Shown: piece after piece, positions 11,095 through 22,800 of the stretch | Position numbering within the stretch: the first letter of the stretch is position 1 | Layout: every line of letters begins with the position of its first letter | The notes under the pieces: generated by a model | The model's input: the letters and a program-made list of their open reading frames with translations, nothing else | Databases searched by the model: none | What the model was told of the DNA's origin: nothing | Source: Harmothoe impar | Lineage: Eukaryota > Annelida > Polychaeta > Phyllodocida > Polynoidae | Direction: 5' to 3' | Length of the DNA stretch: 64,000 bases | Assembly (NCBI GenBank): GCA_947462335.1 | Contig: OX381717.1 | Location: 50,325,523-50,389,522, forward strand | Translations under genes and position numbers: made by a program

Positions 11095-13105
11095 TGTCTA
11101 GGGCTCTTCACCAATGACCTGTCTCTTAGGACAATGCACATGTCTCCCCATAGTATGAACCCTAACCTAATGTCTAGGGTCACAAGCATCACAGGGGAAC
11201 AATGAACTTGACACATTAGTGAAGTCCCTACTGTGCCCTATATTTATTTGATCACGATAGGGCGGGTCAGGTTGACTTTATTTTAGGCTATATCTAGATT
11301 ATGTACTTTCTACTGAAGTGGACAGATGAGACGTCAAAACGTGAATAAAACCAGGCCATGTGGATGTAAAATGTAATGCGCCTTAAACATATAAATGCCG
11401 CACTATGCATGGGTACAAAAGGCTTGCCTACTGATCCTTGCTCCGTTCCTACTCCTGGTGAAAGGGCAGCAAGTTCTCTGACTTTGAGTAAACTGATTTT
11501 GTAAACACAAGAGAGTGAACAGCCCTGGCCTGGCGTTATGCCATATGTATGGTGACCTTAATATGTTCGTTTTTTGTGAACTCTCTGAGGTGAACATTGT
11601 ATACCAACACTTGAACACATGTGGAGCCGAACTTAAACCAAAACCTAATATTTGAATCAGCTGACTGACTTTCACCCGTTGTGTATGGAACTGGTCTGTG
11701 CTAGATTCTGATGGAAAACACCAGTAAGAGGTTAGAGGGATAAAGACAATAGTTGACTGTATTCTAGCTTGTATGGACTATTGCATGGAACTGAGAGCTT
11801 TGGTAAGTCACATATCTCTATGCAGCTAAGGACCATCCCAGTGATTTGAACCCAACCGTTTACAGTGTCTATAGAACAGTGAGTCAGGAATAGACAGATT
11901 GTATCGGACTTGTTCCATGTAACACTATGCCATCAACAAGGAGTGTTCCTAGTTGTGTGGTAATGCGTTATGATATGATGGACCCACAAAGCATTGCCAC
12001 AGAGTTCTATAGAACAAACTTTAAACACCACTAGCAGTGATCAAACACCGCCAAACACAATCAAACTTTTTTTGCTTCAATGCTTTGCCTATGGCTGGAC
12101 ATGAATTCACTATACATAGGTGCTTGCCTTTTTTGTAGGTCCACAGTAGAATCTACATAGGTGTACATTTTAATATAGGTGTAGTGTATATCCACAGTAT
12201 AGAATTTGTAAAGCTACAGCAGATGTATATACACTAACTATCTACAGTGCTGTTATAGCAAGACCCACAATGAAATACAATAAGACATTACAGCGATAGA
12301 GATAGGTACCTATCTCAGTATCTGACCCTGTCTTGCTAGGGTGACCTTACATGAATACATAATATCATTTACATAAGACTCCTATGTTATTTTGGGTCTT
12401 CCTATGGTCTCTAGAAGCTATAAAGGTCATCTCTGAGAGGCATTCTAATTTTTCCTATCTCAATATCAGACAGCATCAGACAAGGGGTTGTCCTATCTAT
12501 AACCAGTTTTTTCTGGTCATCATAATTCATATGAAGGACCACTGGATACATAATGCTATAAATAATGCACTCTCTGTTATCAATGCATGTATCAATTTAT
12601 GCACTTTCCTTAGAGTATCTATATCAATTACTTCCAAGAGTGACTGATCTCTTTATTCAGGATATTAACTCACACAGTAAGACCAACTGCACCCATTGTT
12701 TCTGAATACATTACATCGTTAACATCCTTTAAGAAAACTGTGAAAAGTTGGTCATTTTTTGTAGGAAAACAGTAGAATCTGCTGTAGATGTACAGTTTTA
12801 GTGTAGGTAAACGATATAGATTATTAACAGTGGACATTCCTATGTTATTTTTAGGTGCTCTCTAACTCTCAATTTTGAAAGGCATCTTTAACTTTCTCTA
12901 CATCTGACAGCATCTTCAAGATTGGAACCATCGATAGGGTGGAGGTCCCGATGTCCCATGTCGATTTTGAGAAATGTTCATGTCACCTTTTCGATTCCAA
13001 GATATGATCCATGTCCCTTGTTACCACGTCAAATGTAGGGGGCTATGATGAGATCTTAAACGGTTATTCATGTCAGCTTATAAAATGTTTCTTGTGTATT
13101 TTCAG
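11095..13105. other. No gene recognised; upstream of the transporter gene
   Basis: AT-rich sequence with weak internal duplications: TTTTTTGTAGGTCCACAGTAGAATCTACATAGGTGTA near 12130 against TTTTTTGTAGGAAAACAGTAGAATCTGCTGTAGATGTA near 12755. The 11545-11600 stretch, read on the minus strand, resembles the repeat at 8795-8876 and 43118-43200. The transporter promoter may lie here, but I see no definite core promoter. Confidence 0.4.
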
Positions 13106-13530
13106 GTTGCTTGAGGCTAGTCTGAACTGCTACTAGACTCGTGACCTGAGCTGATACACTTGGAGGCAGACTAGGTCTGCATATCTAGGCCTAGGTTAAT
13201 ACCAGGTGGGAACCGAGACAGGTGCCCAGAGGTCTGGATCATGGACGGGCTTGGAGTTCCTTGGGACTAAAGCCTACCATAGGTTGAGACCTGTTTCCTG
13301 TCACCATCTTATACTTGTGACAGTGTCACTGTCAACGACGCTGTCACTATAGTGTCACTGAGGCTCTCTGTGATAGTCTCACTGTCAATATTTAGAGGCA
13401 AGTGTCACTGACTGTTAATGTACTATTACATGCTGGGAAGGCATCTATAAGTGCTGGGTTTCCAGACAGAACAAAAACTACTGTCTATCTCTTGAACCCA
13501 TCTTCTCACAGAACACATCTCAGCCACAAG
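13106..13530 (+). promoter_or_regulatory. Candidate 5' untranslated region of the transporter gene
   Basis: A pyrimidine-rich stretch ends in TATTTTCAG at 13105, a fair 3' splice site, so the first coding exon may start at 13106 after a non-coding exon further upstream. The region contains three AGTGTCACTG-like words (about 13322, 13354 and 13401). The reading frame of exon 1 stays open back to 13402 but has no in-frame ATG before 13531. This is inference; transcript data would settle it. Confidence 0.35.
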
Positions 13531-13882
13531 ATGGCGTGGGGGCAGACGTCAAAGCAAAAGACTGACGAAGTTGACCATAAAGATGGCAAGGCCGGGGACA
13601 CAAACTCTGAGGGTGTATTTACGAGTGAGCCTCTTTTGGAGGAGAAGCTATTAGGCACAGACAGTGACCCAACATGCTCCAGTTTTGCCTCACTTCCGGT
13701 TCCACCGGATGGAGGCTATGGCTGGGTAGTGTGTTTTGCGGCTTTTATGTGTATGATCATTCTGGACGGAATGATGTTCTCCTTCGGGGTATTCTTTATG
13801 GACTTGTTGGATTCCTTCGGTGAAAGCAAGGGCAAGACAGCTCTGGTCGGGTCCACGCTTATGGGGACACATCTCATTGTGG
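13531..13882 (+). CDS. MCT exon 1 (residues 1-117)
   Basis: Encodes a hydrophilic N-terminal tail of about 56 residues with acidic and dileucine-like stretches (SEPLLEEKLLG). The PDGGYGW signature, the first helix (MIILDGMMFSFGVFFMDLL) and the start of the second helix follow. The donor is G|GTGAGT at 13883. Starting upstream at 13402 would need a GTG codon, so 13531 is preferred. Confidence 0.9.
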
Positions 13883-16800
13883 GTGAGTAAATGATTATCT
13901 TTTATCTTTTTTGTGAAACAATCCACCATGATCTGTCAGAATGACAGGTTTCTCCATGAGTGGTACCTGGGGCTACATCACACGAGGCGGAGTCGAGTGT
14001 GATGCGACCCAATTAAGGTCACACGAATGATTAAAGTGGATCTCTGTGTTTATTTTATAAGGTCACATTAGTGGAGAAAGCGGGAGTTCAGACTGATTTG
14101 AGTGGATCTTTCATGGGGTTATTGATAAATTATATATAAAAACGACATTCAAAGATTGGTTTCATGGCTAGTTAAATGACGTCATCATGGAGAAACACCC
14201 CGTGGAGAATGAGCATCAGTTTCTCCACAGGAATGTGGAGAAATCTATGGTATGGAGTATATATCAAGGTGCCGTACGCTATAGTGCAGTGACGTTATGT
14301 GTGCAAAGTGAATTACAATGTTAAACGGGCTAGAGAAGGATATATGAATAACACCATAACATGTATGTCCTATATTAAAGGCAATGCTCTATATTGAGGT
14401 CATGCAGCCACCCTGATTACTGTCATCATGTTTCAGTGTACACTCCCCGGATACAGTCCCCCTGCTTTGATTATCTCAGTATGCATGGTACTACTTGGCT
14501 CATGTTCCAACTCACCCCCTCCTTCCCTTTCTGTCTATTAGATGTGCCTTTCTGTGCCCACTCCCTACATACACATACTTATATATATTGGCCACTAGCC
14601 AGATAGCCTGATATATTCTGTCAAAATCAAACAATTCTCTGCTCATGCTTTTTGTAAGCAGTCATTTTTAATGAAGTACAGGGAAAGATCTTTTGAGTTT
14701 TTTTAGCTCCAGATTCTGACACAAGAAGCTACAAGTAACATGAAGGGCATCATACAGGGTGTAATAGTTGATACAAAATGCATTAGTCTAGATTCAGGTC
14801 ATTTCTATTATATAAAGAGAATGACCTGGACACTGTTCTCCTACAGAACAGCAGGACAGATCTCTAAATGAGATAGTCATATGTGTGTATTATCCTAAGA
14901 CCCATATGATATCTAAAATAACACAGATATCAGAGAGATAGGATTTGGGATGATCCAGCACAGCATCACACCTATACCATTACCAGCTAACGTGGCCAAT
15001 ATTAATGCTGGACGTTGTGTTGCCGTGCCAGCGACATAATGGAAACACTTTAGGTAAGGACCATTTTCCATTAGCCGATGTGGAGGTGATGTTGGCAGCT
15101 AAATCATCCAAACGGTAGGTAGAGCCATGACAAATCACTGGGGGCTCTTTCATAACGACTGACATATCCGTCAGAATAAAAGGTCCACTATAAACCCTAC
15201 AGGAAAGAAACCCGATGACTGACGAGTCTGTTATGAATGAGGCCTCAGGTATGTGCACTCAGAATAGTGTGATTGTTGTGGCTCTACCTGCGGATTGCCT
15301 GCCGATTTGACGATCTAGCGACCGACATCATCTCCAAATCGGCCAATGGAAAATGCACCTTAAAGCTTCACCATGAGACTAATTTAGACCACAAGTTCAA
15401 GTTTACAGGAAAAGATGCCTCATTACAATGTCATCTTTATACCAATGGTAAAGCCTGAAGCACAGACTTACGCCCTAATTAGTCAGGTCCCTTAGCAAAA
15501 TGATCGTTATTTTCCGGAAAAAAGCGCCAAAATTGGTACACATATAGGTATGGGTATACTTTTGAACATTTTTCCTTGCAACAAGAAAAAAAATCCCCGG
15601 AACACATATTTTAGGACATGTTTCAAAATTGTCACCAGTCGGTACGAAAAACTGGATTATTCTACATTATGAGTACAGAAACAATTGGTGCACCCACCCC
15701 AGTTCATCTACATGTAAGCCACATAGTTTATTCCATGAAGAGATCAAATATTTGACTTTAACTCTTTAGGATTTATCCAATATGGCTGCCAGAATTATAT
15801 GGTAAACCCTGGTATAACAGCATGGTACATGATGGCTTGTGCATCAGATAGTCCTCAATTTTTCAAATACCTGCTGACTGGGCCACTCATCATTGTGAGT
15901 AGACAGCAGAAAGGGGTTTCCCCGTGGGATTAGTACCAATTTTAACCACCATGGGGCTCCACCATGGCCTAAAATGGTAGAAACAGGCTAATATTTGCTT
16001 TTTGGTACTTTTTTTTCTGGCAAATTCAGTAGTTTTGTACAAAATATTCCACTTTTGGTGGAAAGTTTCCTTATTTGTAATGTGAAAAAAACGTTTTAGA
16101 GCCCAAATGGGTGTCTTCATTGATATGTGTTGCCATGAAAACATGATTTTCATTCCAAAAAAAGAAAATAAAGAATCCCATTGATAGAATTATTCACGAG
16201 GATTACTATGGTCAAAACAGAATATGTATGATCATTTTCTAATCATGCTAATTAGATGGAGATATCTTGGAAACTATGAGACTTAGAGCTATTTGGGTTT
16301 CAGATAGGGCAATGCCCACCCATATTGAAATTGCCATTTTTCAAAAACTAGAAATGATATCTTCTTGTGTACTATATCACTGGAAAGCTTACTATATCAA
16401 TTTCAAAGTTGACGTTTTTATTGGATATCCCTTTTCCCTTTTACCCCAGAATTAAAATGATTTTGGAATATACCTACCTCACACAATGTTATGAATATTC
16501 CACTTACTTACATCTTTATATGACATCTTCCTGATGTCTTTTAGATCTTTGAAAGCAGGTCATACTAATATCATTATGTTACATTGAAAAGATGTCTGAA
16601 GAATGATATCTAAATGATTTGCATATAGCATGTCATGAGGCCAAGAATATGGCGTAACCAAATGTAGTAACTATCTATTGAAAAAAGATATAGCGATGGC
16701 GTGATTACAGGCCCGTAACTAGGGGGAGTTCGTTGGTTCGGACGAACCTCCCCACATGCCTAATGGACCAAGAAAGTTCCACTCTAGCAGGCCTGAAAGT

Positions 16801-19800
16801 GGAGATAATTTGCTACGTGCCAGTTTTCACGGTTTGTAAATCGGACGATTATTAAGGTCTCTAGAGAGTAAACCATGAAAGCATGGGCCTATTTGTTATA
16901 TGGCTCATTTGAATTATAGTAATGAGTACAAAGTCATTTTTTGCATATCTATTTAGTGAAAATCCAGCAAGTTCCACCATTGAAATCATCTAGTTCCACT
17001 TTTTCAAAAAATGAACCTCCCCACGAAGAGGGCTAGTTACGGGCCTGTGATTTACCACAAGTTTTGCTAGCTGGGTAGGATCATAGACGTCTATGATCAA
17101 TGAAGTCTAGGTCACAGTACTGGATCCAACAGTTTTCTCACATGCTTTGAGGAGCTGGTTTAGATTACTAAATGGTGAGCATGTTCTAATCCATCTTTCA
17201 TAATGTGTATAACTGATGGCGGCATCCCCCTTCCCCGAAGCGGCCGACTCTCTTTTCTCCCACATGTATGACTAATCTCCTGTGTAATTTATCTCCAATA
17301 TCATGGTGTTGGTCCACCTAACTCGACATGGTGACATTGGTATTGTTGGGCTTCACAGATAATCTATTGTTCTAAGACGTTAGTCAGTAGTGGCTATCCA
17401 AATTTTGTCATAGGAGCAACAGTCAAAAGAACAAACTTATATTCAAAAATGACTTAGGCAAAACTAACGCCTTAGTTAAAATGACTAACCCTAATATGTC
17501 TAAAAAATGAAAAGACTAGGGTGGGTTAGTCAGTTTGACTAACCTGACAGCACTGACTAACATAGGTTGGGAATATAGGGAGCCAAAATATGACTAAGTG
17601 TCTCTTAGTGATGTTCTGGCTCCCTATACGATCAATCTGTGTTAGTCAATGCTGTTAGGTTAGTCAAATTGACTTACCCACCTTAGTATTTCCTTTTTTA
17701 TGTGTATTAGGGTTAAGCATTTTGACTAAGACATTAGATTTGCCTTAGTCATTTTTGAATATAGGTTCGGAGGGGTTGCTTTGAACCCCTAACAGCCCCT
17801 ATAATGACCATACAAAGATGGCTGCCCCTGCTGTTACAATAGGTTTTCAGGTTGGGTCCCCATCTGAAAATGTTTGTATGAACAAGGCTTCCAAGTATAC
17901 TCAGTTTCAAAAAGTTGATGGAAAAGGGATAATTAAAAAATATATTTTCTGGAATAAATGTCATTTTCTGCATTTAGTCAGCCATATTGAAAAAAAAGAA
18001 GTGTTCCAGTCATGCAATCTTTTGTTGCAAGGGATCGAATTGATCCCCACATTTTTCTCAATACATGTGAAAAAAATGGCACTTTTTTCCAGAAAATAAC
18101 GATTTCAGGGTTTATTGACGCTAAGAGACCTGACTAAATCTAAACATTTAAGGTATGTTGTCGCAATGACTGAAGTGAGGCTTGCAGAGTTATTTTCCAG
18201 TGCTACATTCATGCTGACCTTTCGGCAGTGTATAAACCTTGTAGAGTCTGCTCGAAACTTGAATGCATGCAGCACTAGCGAGTTATTCACCAGGGATACA
18301 TCCCTGGATCATGACGACATAGGGTATTATGCATTTCTGCACTCTGTGGCCCTCAAATGGGCACCGACAAGCGGGAAGATAGTGGAGATAAGTTATCTCC
18401 ATCAGAGTGTATGGCCCTTCTGTACAACAACTACTTGCCACCATTGTCTTGTCGAACTTTAACCATCTGACCACATTTTAAGCGGTCGGCCATGTAATTG
18501 TCAAATTGTCATCGATTAGCTCTGGTTGTTTTCTTTAGTTTTTTCCTTCCCTTGCCGCCTGATGCTATGATTGCCGATACCCTGGTTGGGTTGTGTTGAG
18601 TGAGTCTTTTCTGAAGGGATTCTTGTGGGTTTTTGTGGGTTATTTGTTTTTGCAAAATGGAGAATGGCAATTATTAACAAATTTGGTTTATTCGTAATTT
18701 AAGCAAATATTATCACTGTGAAGATGAATTAACTAAATTATATGCATTGCTGCCAGTTCACCATATTTAGATGAATGTATCAATGCACCCTTATTTAAAA
18801 TGGCTTTGTCACCTAGGGCCTGCCTTTAGATTTGTCTAGTACTTTAGCTATAACGATTCTTGATTGAGCAGATGTATTATAGTCTTTGGGTTTTCATGGA
18901 CCTGCCATCCTGGCCTATATTACACTCTTTTTAATAGATGTAGTGAGAGTGGACACAGTTCATGTTGAAGTAGATAGTATCAGGCCATGCGTAAGGCATA
19001 TAGCGTGATAGTACATGTGAACATACAGATAGGCCCTGTACTTAACCATTTAAGGACTGCATAGTATGTTAATCCTTTATGCCCTTTATCGACATGATGC
19101 ATTCATGCAAACCTGGGGAGTCTACTCACCAGGGGTGCATTCATGCATCATTCTGACTCTCTAGGGCTGATGCACTCCTGATGGTTCGGCATGATGCCTT
19201 CATGCATCATGCCAAGGATACCAAAGACATTGCAGATTAAAGTGTATCTCAACCACTAATGGGCAAATGTACACCGGTTAGTTCGGTGCAACCGTACCTG
19301 GTACAATGCAGACATACCTTCAGTATAGGTGTGCACATAATGACATATCTGTGCGATTACCCACTAGCTGTAGGGCAAAAAAAAGAAAGGGTATGTTTCA
19401 TGAAACATGGTCTAAAAATGAGGGCAGTCAGGTCGGATTTCTAATTCATTTTCTTGTGTTGAAAGTACCAAGGCAAGAATGAATCGTGAATTGCCACCTT
19501 GACTCACAACTCATCAGAATGAGTCACCAATATTCTCCAGTAACTATATAGGATTAGCAAGAATTTGTTATATATTTCTGTTAAAATGTCATTCAATACC
19601 TGAAGTCAGACAAGTATTCAGCCAACTGAGCTCAGTGGGAGCTTGTTTATCTTAACGAAGGATTTGCTAGACTTCTTTCATGATTATCAAAAAAGAAAGA
19701 GAAGCCAAATCCGAAAATAGGAAAAACATCTTGAGTCGGCCCTGTTTGAAGCTGGGGTCGGGTTGCCTAAAGCACACCTTTTTATTTGGGTTTAGGGTAG

Positions 19801-22800
19801 ATTCACCCTGAGTGCTACACATACCTTGAGACGGACAGTGAAGTCATTCATGTACACTACAACCTCTAGTGTTAGTTTTTTGGAAAGAATAACAATTAAA
19901 CTTTACCATTATTCATAGATAAAGAGCTTAGAATGCTTAAATAGCCACAAAACCAAGTGTCCGACTCGAGGTGAATCTACCCTATGCCTGAATAAATGAA
20001 GGTATATGGCTGTGTCTCACGACCTTGAGCCAATGTTTTTGTCTCTGACCGGGTGCCGTCTCTGACCAGGTGCCGTCTCTGACCGGCTGCCGTCTCTGAC
20101 CGGATGTCACTTTGGGAGTTTAGTTATGGTCTACCAATAGCAGGAGGCTAATAATAATTACATAAGGCCAAAAAAAAAAAAAGGTTTGTTTCAGGTCACC
20201 CGACCGACCCTATGTAAACAGGGCCGACCCTACTTTTTTTTATGCAATTTTGAAGACATTTTCAAATTTTTACACTTTTTGGGGATAAATTTTAGGTTTT
20301 CAAAAGTTTGAAAAAAATCTCCCCATTTTCATACTTTTTTGGGTCAATTTTAAGGGTTATGTAAAAAAAAAAAAAAGTAAAAAAAAAAAAAAAATCCGAC
20401 CTACCGACCCTAGAGTTTCATCCCATGTTACCTGAAACAAAACTTTTTTTTTATTTGGCCTAAGAGCTGTCATAACGTTTTTACATATCCTTATATATAT
20501 GAGTATAGGTTAACATTTAAAAAACACGTTTTTCTGACACCAGGTCAGAGACGGCAGCCGGTCAGAGACGGCACCTGGTCAGAGACGGCACCCGGTCAGA
20601 GACAAAAACATTGGCTCAAGGTCGTGAGACAGAGCCATATGTTCATGCCTCAGTCCACTTGTGACTTTTCACTTCCTATATAACGTTGGTCGATTAGGTG
20701 GCTGGCATTTCCGAAATAGTGAGTTTTAGGGGTAATAATCCTTGGCAGTAGTTGAATAGGCCTTGTGTCACCTATCTGGATTGGGGAAGTGAAGTGGTAA
20801 GGGCACTTGCCTAATAATTCAGGGGTCCTGACTATGAATCCATGCCGACACAATACATGTACTATGCATCTTTTTCATCACACAGAAAAGTAAAGGAGTC
20901 GCCACGACTCTGACAACCAGAGTCACAGTTTGTCTCCCATGTGACACCTGTAGAGGGGAGTCGAATGAGTTTGACTCTCTGTTCCTGAAGAGTCAACAGC
21001 AGTTAACCCATCAAAAGAGGGGAGTCAAAATGGAATACATGAGTGCATGCAGGTCAGGTGGATTGTGTATTTATGCCAGGGTAGAGTGGAGGCAACAGGT
21101 GTATATAATTAGTGGGCAGGTCAGGTGAGGCCTGTGAGAGAAGTGAGTAGGTGAGGTTATTGCCCAATACAGGTCAATAACAAGACATGTTACAATGTCC
21201 ACTACTTCCCCCTGCGTGAAAGGGCTAAGTTATATCTGCCTCACACTACATTCTACAGACCATTGGCCATACACATATTTGATGCCAATATAAGATCTAT
21301 ATGAAATAGTAAGCAGTGCCACACATTATATCTCACACAGTTAGTGCCCAATCTTATGTTTATTTCCCATACCCACAAATATGGTGACAAAGCTCTATAC
21401 TGTTGATGTTCTTGGAATGTATTGTATAGTTTTGTCATCACATTTGATTCAGGTAAGTTAACTGGAAAGCTTATCGATTGGCATCCTATAACCACACTAT
21501 TTAGACATAGTGGACCTATCTATAAAGAATCAAAACTGTGTGGCATGTAACAATTATCTAAAGTATAGATAGTGGCTCTGCCTTGTGGTTGCCACTGGTA
21601 CCAAATTAGTGTAGGTTGCCCCACCAGGTGGTTTCACATGCAACTACTATCAGAGTCAACACATTTTTTATTTGACTCTTCGTGAAGGGTCAAACTACAA
21701 ATGACTCTACTGCGGGCAGAGTCAACTGCACTTGACTCTGCACTGGGAGAGTCAAGAGAGAGAGAGTCAATTTGTACGAGGAGCAAGGGGTATGACTGGA
21801 GTAGCTGTGACCCCTCCACCAGAGTCATCATGACTCTGCTACCAGAGTCAACTAGAGTTGACTATGGTAAAAGAGTCATGGCGACGCCTTTACTTCTCTC
21901 TCTGGCACTAACGCCCAAAATCCACTGGTGCGATTTTGTTGAAGATGTTTTTTTCTGTCTATACACTCTTTTAAATCGCACCATCGCCAATAAAATCAGT
22001 GGACTGCAGGCACAAGGATAGACATCCTATCCAGCTGTTGTTTAAAATAATCGATTAGTTAACTTGCTTTTAATAATTATCTGATAGTTGTAATCATTTT
22101 CCTCATTGATTGTGTAGTTTATAATCAATTAGTTTCCATTAATTTGAAATCATAAGCCGTCAATAATGGGCACTTGAGACACATCTGAGTGGCTAGTGCA
22201 ATATCTACACTCCTTATCACCTATAAGTGAAAGCTGCTTTTGGACACAATGTTGATTTAAAGTGTGTCGCACACTGGGCCAGACACTCAGTCTGAAAATG
22301 GATTTCGTTTGGGTCCTATATGGGGGTAGCCAAAAATTGACTCGCGCTCACTCACGCCAACAGCATCGACTCATGCACTATCAAATTGACTCTGAAATAG
22401 CCCAAAAATTACTCGCAAACTTCAGCGCTGACTCGCTGACAACAGCATTGACTCTCAGACTCTCATATCAACTCTGACAAGCCCAAAAATTACTGGAAAT
22501 TGTTTTTTTGTTTTTTTTTTCAAAATTGGACAAAAATGTCTGGGGTTGGCCCTGTTTTGCAAGGTAGGGTTGAGAAACCTGAATAACACCTCTTTTCCTC
22601 GCTGGTGGCCCAGTTTGATCAAATAAAACCAAATTAGGCTCATTAACCGATGCTGTCTGGCTCATTGAATCATTTTCGTTACCCCAGAGTTAAAAATGTT
22701 TTTTCATTACCGTAACACCTTGTGTGTAAGCCTATCTCGGGTATTAGCTGAACCTAGACTTTGGGATTATCCCATGACAGGTTTTATGGTAGGTGTTAGA

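Noticed and set aside
13402..13530. N-terminal extension of the transporter to 13402
   Set aside because: It would start at GTG. The first in-frame ATG is 13531, with a good context, and the extra residues are not family-like.
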